Below are positions 48,535 through 59,720 of a stretch of 64,000 nucleotides of DNA, piece by piece (the stretch's first letter is position 1; each line of letters starts with the position of its first letter). The DNA is taken from positions 62,001 through 126,000 of the forward strand of contig JAVKOQ010000044.1 of the NCBI GenBank assembly GCA_031835245.1, read 5' to 3'. Under the pieces are notes generated by a model that did not search any database, had not been told where the DNA came from, and saw only the letters and a program-made list of their open reading frames with translations. The DNA is from Balamuthia mandrillaris. Taxonomy: Eukaryota; Discosea; Longamoebia; Balamuthiidae. A program made the translations under genes and the position numbers.

Positions 48535-49295
48535 GTTTTAAGTCTGGCAGAAGTAAGTGGGCAAAAACGCACGTCTTCAGCTTCCAGGTCCAAAGGTAAG
48601 TCAGCCAAAGTGTTTGCTCCTGCTGCTAGGAAAGCGCGTGCACTTGCTACCCTTACCAGCTCGTCCTCGTCGAATAGCAGTCTGTCCGTAATCTACGTCA
48701 CAAGAGAGGCGAGAAAAAAAAATAAGAGAGATGAGCAGGTTGCAAAAAAAAAAAAAAAAAAAGGGATGAGAGAGCGTTGGGAATGGAGAAGAGAGAGAGA
48801 TGGGAGAGAAGAGAAGCTAAGCTTACGATGTTCGGCAATTGGCTGTCGTAGAAGACGTCGGCAAGGAGTGCGATGGCTGAAACGGAGGCAGCGTGGTATC
48901 GGACGTTCGGCGAGTCATGAATGGGATCCTGATGGTACAGCTGAAACTTTTCCTCCTCCTCTTCCAACACTTTCGCAATGCTGTGAGGACAAGCAAGAAT
49001 AAATCAGTTTAGTGTGCCTATTAATTCTTCTCTCTCTCTCCTTCCTCTTTCATTCACAATTCGACAATGGTAGCAGGTACCTGGTCAGCTTGTCCGCTAA
49101 CTCCCGTTTCGGCAGGGTGGCCAGACCGTCGGCAACGGCAGAGATGTGGAGCAGGAACTCACGCAGGAGAGGCTTGTCCGCGTAGCGCGATTCCAATCCA
49201 GAAATAATGTCCGCTTCCTCCTCCTGTGCTTCCTCCTCCACATCGCTTTCTTGCGCATCTGCGATAGCAGACACGAGATCTTGTCCCTCTTGCAT
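43086..49295 (-). CDS. DCAF1: DCAF1 (VprBP) homologue, substrate receptor of CRL4 ubiquitin ligase
   Basis: Starts MQEGQDLVSAIADAQES at 49295 and ends in an acidic tail at 43086; more than ten exons. N-terminal helical repeats include LLAHKKFANVFVDTGLDVLL and LFELTAVMERILL-type sequence, with FRAHLILQTIALK further on and LACKVLLGLARDATICQILS-KL next. LisH motif: YSQKELLQLIHDHLQSCGLH. WD40 domain: GQDEFFTCARFYGRRRIMVG, LWDPRYSRMVHKFDRFTS, GREVIINSEVWDLQTFKLL, TFDATDYSHIATIELG, then VVRLYEVGRQ and a Glu/Asp-rich end. This order is that of DCAF1. The WDxR motif that binds DDB1 is present once (WDPR); the second position reads WDLQ. A low-complexity Lys/Glu insert (RKRKRKGRKR) and a Glu/Lys-rich region are extra relative to the core. 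It works with DDB1-CUL4 in the nucleus. Confidence 0.9.
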
Positions 49296-49813
49296 TTTTT
49301 TTTTGGCGTCAGTGGGTAGCTAGTAGGAACAACCTTGGCCCAGGCAAGCCTCCCTTTGAATCGAATGTATTGTTTTTTTTTCGCCACACTTCTTTCGATT
49401 TCTTCTTTTTTTCTTTTTCTGTTCTTTTTCGATAAAATTTCTTGTTGTCGACAAATTTTCGGGCATTATTTCGATAAATTTATTTCCTATTAAAATGTCG
49501 ACACATTACTAAAATTCCTCACATTCTTCTGCGAAGGTGCTGACGCAAAACCGGTCGTTGAGGAAGAGTAAAAGTCCAAGGCGGCTACGTGCTCGAACTT
49601 GCTAGCCCACACTCGGTGGCGTTCCTGTTCGCAAAGTTGCGCCGAGGCACTAGGCCAAGATGTGTTCGACTTGAAGCTTCGACAAGAAGCAGTTCGCTGG
49701 CGGAAAGGCTTTCACATGACATAGAGTGATTCATCACAATTTGAAATGATAGGCGTTCTTGTTCTTTGTTACGAAGTAGATACAAACAAGAGAAAGGGGA
49801 ACGGTACGGTTTG
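49296..49813. promoter_or_regulatory. DCAF1 upstream region
   Basis: About 520 bases between the DCAF1 start and the 3' end of actin-like gene A. It has two GTCGAC palindromes at 49447-49452 and 49497-49502, with TTTCGATAAA-type sequence beside each. The remainder, 49520-49800, has no supported gene. Confidence 0.5.
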
Positions 49814-49971
49814 TTATGGGCAGTCTGGCTTCAGTGAGGAATAGGGAGACACGTAAGTGGAATACTTCCGCCAAGATGCTGGTCCAGTTTCATCGTATAG
49901 CTTGTTTGTTCATTGTAATTGAGCAAATAGACGAGGGTGATTGAAGGAGGGGAGGGGAGAGGAGAGGAGAG

Positions 49972-50015
<44 letters not shown>

Positions 50016-51126
50016 CCGCTTAGAGATTCCTGATTGTTGTGAAAAGTCACATAGACTGGCAACTATGGAACCTCCTAGCCATGCAGCGTGCTGTTGCACC
50101 GCTGGATCTTCCACAATATTGATTCGTGCTTCATAATGATGCCTGATCTTGCAGTGCACTTGTTCCAACAGCTCGTAAGGAATTCTTTCTAAGTGCGTTC
50201 GTGTGGTTTGAGTGTTGTCAAGGATGGAAGAAAGGAAACGGACTTCACCGCTGCTTTCTTGCACGAGTTCCTCGCGAAGCCTCGTCTTAAAACCTTTTAA
50301 CTTGGTGGGACAACCCTTTTCACAAAATAGAGCGGAAGAAAAGAAGGGAGTGAGAGAAAGAACAAAACATCCACGGATGAACGTAAAGGTACCACAAGGA
50401 CGATGTTTTTCAACAGTTGTGCTCTGCAATCTACAGGACATGCTTTGACGGTTTTCAAGATGATAGAGGCCAACGAAGGACAGGTCTCGATCTCTCGTCC
50501 CAAAAGAGAAGGATTAAAGATCGCTTCAGAGCTTTGCCGTAATGCTGTATGTAAGAATAAGACATGGCGATGAGAGAATTGGAAAGAGCGAAGAGAAGAG
50601 AAGGAGAAGAGGGAGAAGAGAGAAGAGAAAAGAATGAGCAGACAGGAGAAGAGAGCAAAGAGTATACCGTCTGATAGAGTTAGTGTTTGACCATCAGGGA
50701 GGATGAATGTTTCAGTGGTGGAAGCATCAGACCAGGACGGAGCACGTGTATCGTTACCAGCAATAATAGGACGTCGTTCCGATACATAGCATACCGTCTT
50801 TTGAATGTCTCGCCTAGAAGACAAAGAACGAAGTAATAATGCATTAAGAAGAAGAGAAACAAAAAGGTTTTGTACAGCAGGGTAATAGTACAGAATGTCA
50901 AACTCTGAGCTTGTGCTGAGGTAATAACCTGTCTCAGCAATGATTAGCCGGTGCAAGTAAGTCACCAAGTCGAATCCACCAAAGTGAACATTTCTAGCAG
51001 CAGAGTTCTGTTTTTTTGTTTGTGACAAAGGTGAGTGGCCAATGTAGCAAGAGGAAGAGGAAGAGGAAGAGGAAGAGGAAGAGGAAGAGGAAGAGGAAGA
51101 GGAAGAGGAAGAGGAAGAGGAAGAGG

Positions 51127-51157
<31 letters not shown>

Positions 51158-52568
51158 AAGAAACGACAAGAAACGACAAGAAAGAAAGAAAGAGAGTGAA
51201 AGGAGAGAGCGAGAGGACAAGAGATGGAAAACATACTAACAAATAGCCATAGTAACAAGGTGTAACGGTGGTCCGTCCCGCTCCAAAGTCAACGATAAGA
51301 CAAATTTCGTGGCCACAAGCAAGAGCTGCCAATTCCGCCTTTTGCATATTACACAAGAAGAATAAGCACATGACGATGAAGAAGAAAAACAAGCTCAAGA
51401 GTAAGGTTCGTATCATCTCAACAATCGTACATGAGTTCCGAGTTTTAAGTTTAGAGCATCAAACTTCTCGAACAAAAGTTCACATAGTCTATCATTGCTA
51501 GCTGGAGTAACTTAATGTCAAACTCAAGTTCCAAGGGAGAGAAGTAGTGAAAGAAGAAGAAGAAGAAGAAGAAGAAGAAGAAGAAGAAGAAGAACAAGAA
51601 GAACAAGAAGAACAAGAAGAAGAAGAAGAAGAAGAAGAACAAGAAGAAGAAGAACAAGAACAAGAAGAAGAAAAGAAGAAAAGAAGAAGAAGAAGAAGAA
51701 GAAGAAGAAGAAGAAGAAGAAGAAGAAGAAGAAGAAGAAGAACAAGAAGAAGAAGAAGAACAAGAACAAGAAGAAGAACAAGAACAAGAACAAGAACAAC
51801 AACAAGAAGAACAAGAAGAAGAAGAACAAGAAGAACAAGAACAAGAACAAGAAGAAGACGAAGAAGAAGAAGAAGAAGAACAAGAAGAACAAGAAGAACA
51901 AGAAGAACAAGAACGGAGAACGGAGAAGAGCGTACAAGGAGGGTGATAGGGTGAATGACAAAACATGAAAGGGCTGTACTCCGACCTGTTCCCCGACGAA
52001 AGGTTCAGACAATGGGACACCAGCCTCTCAAACCCAACCTATTCACCCCATCATTTTCTGGGAAGAAAGAAAGTGCGAAACAAGATGAGAGTAGCATACC
52101 CAGTCTTCAATCAGTCCTCGTTTCACAGGATAATCTGGCCACAACAAACGAAGCAATGAAACCAGAGAAGCAGAAGAAGAACAAGATCAAGACGAAGAAC
52201 GAGGAGAACGAGAAGAACATAATACCAAGAGAAAGAATGCCACGACGTGCTTGGGCCTCCTCTCCCACGTAGCCTCCCTCTGGCATTTCCCTCATGCCGA
52301 CCATCCTGGGGCCTAAACTGTGTTCAACCACGTACTTTTTCACCGTGCCGCGAAACGACGGGTCGAACTCACGCGGCGCATCATCCCCAGCATAGCCTTT
52401 TCGAAACGCGAATCAGATTTATGTTAAAAATCGATTTAAAAACAAATGCGATCAAGCAACCGAAGAAAGAAGGAAGAAGGAAGGAATTGAAAGGAGTCAA
52501 AGGTTCATACCATAACGTAGAGAGCCACTCCCAAAGTCAAAGACAAGGGTAGACACCCCTTCCGTCAT
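49814..52568 (-). CDS. Divergent actin-like protein A
   Basis: Start MTEGVSTLVFDFGSGSLRYG at 52568, stop TAA at 49814-49816; about eleven exons. Actin-fold landmarks align along the whole length: YAGDDAPREFDPSF, VGMREMPEGGYVGEEAQARR-GILSLG, DYPVKRGLIEDW, FCHSPYHPPSSNDRLCELL, IVDFGAGRTTVTPCYYGYL, FGGFDLVTYLHRLI, IFNPSLLGREIETCPS, INIVEDPAVQQHAAWLGGSI, and the tail DETGPASWRKYS. The first nucleotide loop keeps DFGSGS; the second reads DFGAGR where actin has DSGDG. LTEAPLNP is replaced by FCHSPYHPP. It is therefore not conventional actin, and it fits no Arp class I recognise. A very long AAG-type intron lies at 51547-51910 and a GAGGAA array at 51048-51135. Confidence 0.83.
51048..51135. repeat. 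(GAGGAA)n hexanucleotide array
   Basis: About 14 tandem copies of GAGGAA, then a GA run to about 51160, in an intron of actin-like gene A. Confidence 0.95.
51547..51910. repeat. (AAG/AAC)n array in an actin-like gene A intron
   Basis: About 360 bases of AAG with interspersed AAC triplets; TTC/TTG in the transcript sense. Open frames across it give poly-Glu or poly-Arg and are artefacts. Confidence 0.95.
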
Positions 52569-52734
52569 TTATCGTCGGTTCGTTCGGGTCGTTCACGGCG
52601 GCCTCCTTTCTCCTCTTAAAGTTTGCTGGCCTGGTAGCGGTGGCGCTCGCCGCGTGTGTTACCTCTCGACTCCCCCCCCCTTCGCCTGGCGCTAGTTTGA
52701 CGAATGCACAAAGATAAATATACACGGTTGTTGC

Positions 52735-52764
52735 TTTATATATATATATATATTAGTTTTAAAC

Positions 52765-52827
<63 letters not shown>

Positions 52828-52828
52828 G
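52735..52828. repeat. (TA)n and (CT)n downstream of actin-like gene B
   Basis: A TA run at about 52738-52753 and CT repeats at about 52766-52828 lie between the start of actin-like gene A (52568) and the stop of gene B (52845). Confidence 0.9.
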
Positions 52829-52844
52829 TTCTCTCTCTTGTTGC

Positions 52845-54318
52845 TCAAACCAATGTTTTGGTTGGAGAGGAAAAGGGAGAAGCGAATGCGGAATACTTGC
52901 GCCAACACGACGGTCCTTGCTCCTCGTATTCCTGTTTGAAAGCATGAGAAACCATCAAAAGACAGCAGAAGAGAGGCGAGAAGAATGCAAAGGGACGGGA
53001 GGGGGAGAGGAAACATACACTTCGTAAGATTGGCATGTGCTCGTAATGCTCGCTCATCGAAGCAAAGATGGCACCACCGGTCCAAGAAGCAAACTGCTGA
53101 AGCCTGGGGTCTTCCACAATGTTGATTCTCTTGGCGTTGTGGTGATGAACTTTGCTTCGCACCTGCTCCCATAGCTCATTGGGCAGCCTTTCGAGTTGGG
53201 TTGGAGGCTCTTAGTTTTTCTTTGCCATAAAGGAGGTAAGAAAAGGCATATTACTCGTCTCCCAGAGAAGCTCTTGGTGAAGCCTTTGCTTGAAGCCTTT
53301 CAAGCGGGTTGGCAATCCCTACATAACAGAGAAGCAGAGAAACGTTTAAATGGCAAAGAGAATATACAGCGAGGAAGAGGAAGCAGAAGAAGAAGAAGAA
53401 GAAGAAGAAGAACAAGAACAAGAACAAGAAGAAGAAGAAGAAGAAGAAGAGCACAAAGAGCTAGGAATGCAGAGAAAGGCAGAGAACCACTAGAACAATG
53501 TTTCGCAGGAGTTCTGCTCGACAATCCAAAGGAGAAGCTTTGATGCTCTGGAGGATGAGAGAAGCCAACGAAGGACATGTCTCTATTTCTCTGCCTAAGA
53601 GAGCTGGGTTGAAGACCACCTCGGGACTCTGTTTTAACGCTTTTGCAAACTCCGTGATTGAGCGAGCGATAAGATAGAGAAAGAAGGATGTTGAAAAGCA
53701 GCATTAAGTTTATATACCATCTCCAAGGCAGAGCGTGTTACCATCTGGAAGCTCAAATGCTTGCGTTTCGCTGTAAGGAAGAGGACTGTCGGCCCAAGTT
53801 GGGGCTTGTGTGTCGTTTCCACTATGCAGAGGTCGTTCTTGTGATACATAACACATATCCCTTAAAATGAGTTGACTGCAGAGCGAGGTTACATCGAGCA
53901 GGGGAGAGAGGAGAGAGAGAAAGGAGAGAGAGAGAGAGAACGAACAGAATTTCACGTTCGGAACTTGTGGTGACGGAATAGCCTGTTTCATTGACCACTA
54001 GCCGCGCTAAGTATTCCAATATATCAGCTCCACCAAAGTTGATATGTCTTATTGACGGTTTCTATGATGAATAGATGAGCAGCTTAGGAGAGAATGAGGA
54101 TAGATGAAGGAAGAAGAAGAAGAAGAAGAAGAAGAAGAAGAAGAAGAAGAAGAACAAGAAGAAGAGACAAGCAGAACAAGAAGAAGAAGGAGAAGAATTC
54201 ACACCAGCAGATACCCAGAATAGAAAGGGCTAACGGTAGTTCTTCCTGCTCCTAAATCAACGATCAATGCAGTTTCACGACCCGTAGCCAGTGCTGCCAG
54301 TTCGGCCTACGACAGAAG

Positions 54319-54350
<32 letters not shown>

Positions 54351-55264
54351 AGTTAGTGCCGTCTTTGAAATGGACTAACGGGAAGAAGGCTAACATGAGT
54401 GCCAAGTTTCAGTGCAGTGGTGCCCAACTTTTCGAAAACGACCTCACACAACCGGTTATTACTTGCTTTCAATGTTACGAAGAGGTTTTAAAATAATGAC
54501 GTATAGAACAAAGATAAAACCAGCAGGAAAGAATAGGTTTAACAAAAAGACGAACCTGGAGGATGATAAGGTGAATGACAGAACGTAAGCGGTTCGTCTC
54601 GTGGTAGGATGTGTAAATATAAAATACAGTGCTCCAACAACTTCTCGAAGCTTTCCTTTTTGTCAACGTTGTAAAATGGGAAGAAGCAGCAGGAGCAAAA
54701 GCAAAAGAACAAGAACAAGAGGAAGAAGCACAAGAGGAAGAAGCACACGTAGCGTTAGTCCCATGGCCATGAACTAACGTACCCAATTCTGAATGAGCCC
54801 TCTTTTAACGGGATAGTCTTTGGGGTCGTCGGTAAGACGTGTGTTGCAGGAGCAAAAAAAGCAATAATGCATAGGAGAGAAGAGAGAAGAGAGGAGAGAG
54901 AAGAGAGGAGAGAGAAGAGAGAAGAGAGAAGAGAGAAGAGAGAAGAGAGAAGAGAGGAGAGAAACGCAACCTAGAGAAAGGATGCCTCGATGTTGCTGAG
55001 CGGCATTGCCGACCACGTCAGAAGCACAGTGACCGCCCAACATGACGTAGCCAGAGGCGGACGACATACACTTTCGCAACGTGCCCCTGCAGCTGAGCTC
55101 GCATAGCCATGGTGCGCTGTCTTCGGCATATCCTTTATTATTGTTCTTGCGATTAAAAACACCAAAAAAGAAGAGAAAAACAAACAAACGATGTTACCAT
55201 AACGTAAAGAGCTGCTTCCAAAGTCAAAAACGCAACCAACACCGTTTCGTTCGAACCTTTCCAT
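52845..55264 (-). CDS. Divergent actin-like protein B (possibly interrupted)
   Basis: Paralogue of A in the same exon order. Start MERFERNGVGCVFDFGSSSL at 55264; then YAEDSAPWLCELSCRG, RGILSLG, DYPVKRGLIQNW, FEKLLEHC...LTFCHSPYHPP, IVDLGAGRTTVSPFYSGYLL, FGGADILEYLARLVVNETGY, VFNPALLGREIETCPS, GLPTRLKGFKQRLHQELLWE, INIVEDPRLQQFASWTGGAI, tail EQGPSCWRKYSAFASPFSS, stop TGA at 52845-52847. After the first exon the family's nucleotide-loop and subdomain 2 region is poorly kept (WLCELSCRGTLRKC). An in-frame TAA lies at about 53211, where gene A has a Gln codon. It is either a nonsense change or part of a 45-base intron. Intron arrays of AAG lie at 53385-53450 and 54110-54170. Confidence 0.75.
54109..54190. 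repeat. (AAG)n array in an actin-like gene B intron
   Basis: About 75 bases of AAG with occasional AAC, in an intron of a minus-strand gene. Confidence 0.9.
54876..54962. repeat. GAGAGAAGA minisatellite in an actin-like gene B intron
   Basis: Imperfect repeats of AGAGAAG and AGAGGAG units, about 85 bases, in the intron following the YAEDSAPW exon. Confidence 0.9.
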
Positions 55265-55468
55265 TTCTTTATTTTTTTTTCTTTTTTGTTTTCAATAATT
55301 TTTTTTATAATAAATTGGATAATCGATCCAACAATTTATTACCCTAATTAAGTATTATTTTTTGAATTTCTGTTGGTCGATCATCATCTTATGCCGATCA
55401 TGTTGTCGACTAAAATTCTTTATTGAACAGAAAAGAAAAATTCATTTGGAAAACAAAAAGAAACGAAG
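55265..55468. promoter_or_regulatory. Compact divergent promoter, actin-like B / pseudo-histidine kinase
   Basis: About 200 A+T-rich bases between start codons, with GTCGAC at 55405-55410 followed by TAAAATTCTTTATTG. Confidence 0.55.
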
Positions 55469-58400
55469 ATGAGCGAACGAAAGAGAAAGAGAGAAGAAGA
55501 ACCCCAAGAGAACTCGGTCCCTTCTTCTTCTTCTTCTTCCTCTTCCTTCAAAACACAAAAAAATTCACCTCAAACCACAACGACTTTGGACAACAGGAAT
55601 GCTAAAGAAGAAGAGCCCGCCCAGGAAAGCGTTGCCTCTCCAATGGCGACGCCCGCGATGATAGACCTCCTCAACAAGCTCGACCGAAGCAACCTCTCTG
55701 ACGACCACCACCTCCTCGTCTCCGTGTCCTTCCCTCCCCAACCCGAAATCACTCTCTCTTCTGCTTCAGCTTCTGCTTCTTCTTGTTCTTCTTCCTGTTC
55801 TTCTTCTTCTTGTTCTTCTTCTTCTTCTTCTTCTTCTTCTTCTTCTTCTTCTTCTTCTTCTTCTTCCTCTGCTTCTTTCATAGAGCTAAAGTACATGTCT
55901 CCAAGGATGGTGCGCAAGGTGGGCAGCCCGGCCTACTTTTGCTCCCCTCAAGCCAAGCACCGCGCGTCCACTACTACCAGCTGGGGTTGCTTCCGCTCGA
56001 TGCTTAGGGAGGACTCGGCTCGACGGGTGGAGGCCCTCTTCCAACGGAACAGGGTCTTGGTGGCGGAGGAGGACCTCATGCACTCCGGAGAGGCAACCAA
56101 AGGAGCAGCGCTGGTGTTGCCTACTCAGCCGGTTGAGCTGAGCTTTCGTGGGCTTGACTTGTGTACAGTCTACTATGTACAGATCTCTTGCTGTCCATAC
56201 TCTCTGCTCTCTGCTCTCTGCTCTCTGCTCTCTCTACTCTCTGCTCTCTGCTCTCTGCTCTCTGCTCTCTGCTCTCTCCTCTCTGCTCTCTCCTCTCTTC
56301 TCTTTCCTCTCTGCTCTCCTCTCTCCTCTGCTCTCCTCTGCTCTCCTCTCTCCTCTCTCCTCTCTCTCGTTATCTGACCATTTTTTCTTTGCTATTATAT
56401 CATAAAAGGTGGATTTCCTCTTCGCAATAGTGTCTCTAATAGAACGGAAGCAAACAGCTGATGGCGCCGTGACGTTGACTTTTCTTTGTTTGGCAAAACC
56501 ACGTTCGCATAAAGACTTGCAACTCAAGAACGAACAGTTGAAAGAGAAGGTTCGTTTGCTTAATATTGATTCTCAGAAGAGGCAATATCAATCAACTTAT
56601 TGTTCTTCATGTGTTCTTTTCACAGTTGAGCAATGTTAGACGCTTTTTGGAATGGTTTCATGGGAGTATTAATACTCACCTCCCTGCTTTAATGGGAGTA
56701 TGTGAGATATTGAATGAGGACATGTCACTTCCTCCGGTACACCCTCTTCTTCTTCTTTTTTTCAATTCTTTTCTTCTTTCTTGACTTCTCTTTCTTTCAA
56801 GTCAAACGTCATTTCTTCTCTCTCATTTCAGCGTTTCCTTTTGTAAAGCAAAAAAGGGAGATGGTTTCATTTATACAAAATTGTGGTTATGGGTTGGCGG
56901 AAGGCTTGAATCTTTCCGAGTCGTTCTTCCAAATAGAACTCAAAAAGTCTCGTCCTAGTGACATTCACTTGCACGCGGTTACATCCCTTAAGTTCCACTA
57001 TTACTTATGGTTGTTCTTGCACTTACTCTTATTTTTTGCCTCTCAAAGGAATTAACATGTGAACTCAGTAAAGCGTTAAAGTCTGCATTGGCAGTAACGA
57101 ATCAACAACTGGAGACAGAAATCGGATTAGAATGGAAGTTAAAGGCTTACAACAAACTTACTCACTTTCGCTGTGACGCTCGCTTACTTCAACAAGTTTT
57201 GCAAAACGCGCTCTCTCTCTTTCTGCCTACGAAACGTTGTTCATCCCATCCTCAACTTTCTGATTGTCGCTTTCAATCCGTAGTTCTTACAGTGGCTGAT
57301 AAACGTTACGATCAAGCGTGCGTGCGTTATGATGAGGAAAACGCTTATGATGATGATTCAGAACATGATGAGGACAAGAAAGAAAGAGAAGGAAAGGCGA
57401 CAAACATCTTTCTACGTATTCAAGCAACGAATGGAGATAGACGTACTGCTGAGCTAGCATACGACACTCTTTATTCAAGGTTCTATTCCATCCGTTAAAT
57501 CTGGGCTTATTTCATTTAAAAAGACTACCTAACATCCGTAAACAGGAACATAGGCTCTGCTGGTTGGAATTGGAAGCGTGGAGTAAAACTAATGGGAGGC
57601 GATGCAAAGTTTGTCAACGACCTTCCTTCCTATTGCACCTTAGTTGCATCTATTCCTCTTATTCCTATTGTTTCTTCTTCTTCCTCCTCCTCCTCATCTT
57701 CATCTTCTTCATCTTCTCGTCCTCTTCCCCCTTTTCCAACCAAAAAACGGCGTGTTCTGTTGGTCAAGTCAGATGATATGCTGCGAAATATCATTGCTGC
57801 TGCTCTTCATTCTGGTGGCTTTGAGGTAGATCAAGCAAGTACAGCGGCCGAAGGTTTACTTTATTTTTCTCATTTCAACAACAACAGCAGTAATCCTTAT
57901 TACTCTTTAATTCTTTGGGACTCACGACTGGAAGGCTGCTTTGTTCGAAGACATGAATCTACTTCAACTTCGTCTCCTTCCGTTTTGGAGAGCTTTGATC
58001 CTTCCATGTTATCTGCTTCTACGTCATCAACAACAAACTCTTCTTCTGCCTCCTCCTCAGCCTTTATCCCATCCAGCTCCTCTTCTTCACTATCGCAACA
58101 TGACCTGAGGTACAGTCTCTCCAGCATTCGAATGGTGAACAGGAGGAGAGACGGATTACTGCAAGTTTGGGGAGTAGCATTAGGAGAGGAGTTTATCTCA
58201 AGGAAAGAGGCGATAGAAACGGAACAGCTTGTGAAGAGAGCGAAACGGCTGAGCGATGAACCGAAAACTCGAGAGAAAGTTTCCAATAAGTGGGAACAGA
58301 CGCTAAGAACGACAAGGTCTGGAGGCAGACATTGTTTGAAAGAACTTTGTAGAGAAAGTGGCTGCGATTTTATTTCTTCATCTTCGTTTTATTCTTCTTC

Positions 58401-59652
58401 AGAAATGGTATTGAATATGCATCAACAAGAATCAGAAAACGAGAATGAAGGAAGAATTCTTCAAGAAGAAATGATGCAAGAGAGAGTGAACGAGGATGAG
58501 GAAGGACTGAATATTTTGATAGTGGACGATAACATAATCCACCAAAAAGTGATAGCGGCCTTGCTAACTCGTTATGGAGGAAAGAACAGTTTCACACAAG
58601 CTTTCAACGGGCAAGAAGCAATCCAACTTTTGGAAAAAATGAAACGCAACAACAACGAAAAGGACGATGACTACAAACACGATGATGATGACAAAAACAA
58701 TGATTTCGCCCACGATTTTCTTTACCATGGAGACGAAGACGATGAACACCAAACTCAGATGAGGCTGAGAAGACCGTTCGACCTGATCTTGATGGATGAG
58801 CTGATGCCAATCATGTCCGGTAAAGAAGCCTCCAAAATTATTCGACAACGAATGTTGATACCACGAGAGGTCCCTATAGTGGGCATCTCGGCGAGCGGCG
58901 GAGGTGAAGGCGAGGCCGTTCCCAATCGATGGGCTGATGCATTTTTGTACAAGCCTCTTCGTCGTGCTGAGCTCTACAACCTGATCCGCGAATGTCGACG
59001 ACGAAAAGAAGGTAAATTTTATTCCTGTTTTCCTCACTTTCCCTCTCTTTCTCTCATGTACCAAGCTTCTTGTTGCTGAATTTCTTTTTCTTATTCTTTG
59101 CTAACATGCTTTCTCTTAGCTGCAAAGCACAAATTGTTTCATCCTCTGAGTTTATCAGAGCAAACCATTCAAGTACTTGCTGAAAACTTCCTTCATCTCC
59201 CCTCCTCCAGGACGACTTTATCCATCTGGAACTTGCCACAAGAACTTTTGGTTCGAGTTTTTCATAACCTATTTTCGGGAACTTCAGCAATCACTCCAAA
59301 ACGTTTGTTGCGATATTCCTCCATTTCGAACCAAGCCATGAATTGGCTTTATCAATGTTGGGCCGACTCTCTTTGTCCCTCTTCAGCTCTTCAACAAAAT
59401 GCTGCTTTTTCTTTTACTGCTTCCTCTTCTTCATCCAGTTCGTCTGCTCTCTTTGCTCCGTTTGAGGAATTTGGAACGATTTCAACCTCTTCGTCATCTT
59501 CTTCCTCCTCTTCGTCATCGTCCTCATCTCGCGAACCTCTTTCAAGCTTTCCTCCGACAACACCCTTTGAGCAACAAAAGCGGTATCAACGATATCCTTG
59601 CCTCTTCATGTTTCATACCATTCATCTCTTTTACAACGAAGAACTCTTTTAA
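55469..59652 (+). CDS. Degenerate hybrid histidine kinase with two receivers and a C-terminal F-box
   Basis: Starts MSERKRKREEEPQENS at 55469, ends at 59652; about eight exons. After a Ser-rich N-terminus, a HisKA-like helix FLEWFHGSINTHLPALMGVC aligns with the family's FLANMSHEIRTPLNGIIG but has Gly at the phospho-His position. An HATPase-like region follows (RLLQQVLQNALSLFLPTKR; later GSAGWNWKRGVKLMGGDAK), lacking the GxGLGL box and the second Asn of the N-box. Receiver 1 (RVLLVKSDDMLRNII, LILWDSRLEG) is partly degenerate. Receiver 2 is intact: LNILIVDDNIIHQKV, FDLILMDELMPIMSG, GISA, YKPL. The C-terminus holds an F-box-like segment, LSIWNLPQELLVRVFHNL then LLRYSSISNQAMNWLYQCWA. Likely a phosphorelay acceptor coupled to SCF ubiquitin ligase, by inference. 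Confidence 0.75.
55786..55872. repeat. (TTC)n tract encoding poly-Ser
   Basis: TTC repeats in the first exon, read in the Ser frame as about 25 serines. Unlike the other TTC arrays here it stays open and in frame, so it is probably translated. Confidence 0.8.
56195..56372. repeat. CTCTG/CTCTC minisatellite in an intron
   Basis: About 175 bases of tandem CTCTGCT and CTCTCCT units in the intron after the first exon of the pseudo-histidine kinase gene. Confidence 0.9.
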
Positions 59653-59720
59653 AAACATATTATACTGTAAATAATAATTAAAAAACTTCTTCCTCTTTTC
59701 TTCCTTTTCTTCTCTTCTAT

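Noticed and set aside
51451-52020. Open frames of poly-Ser, poly-Phe and poly-Glu over 51547-51910
   Set aside because: All frames of an AAG array are open; flanking exons of actin-like gene A splice across it.
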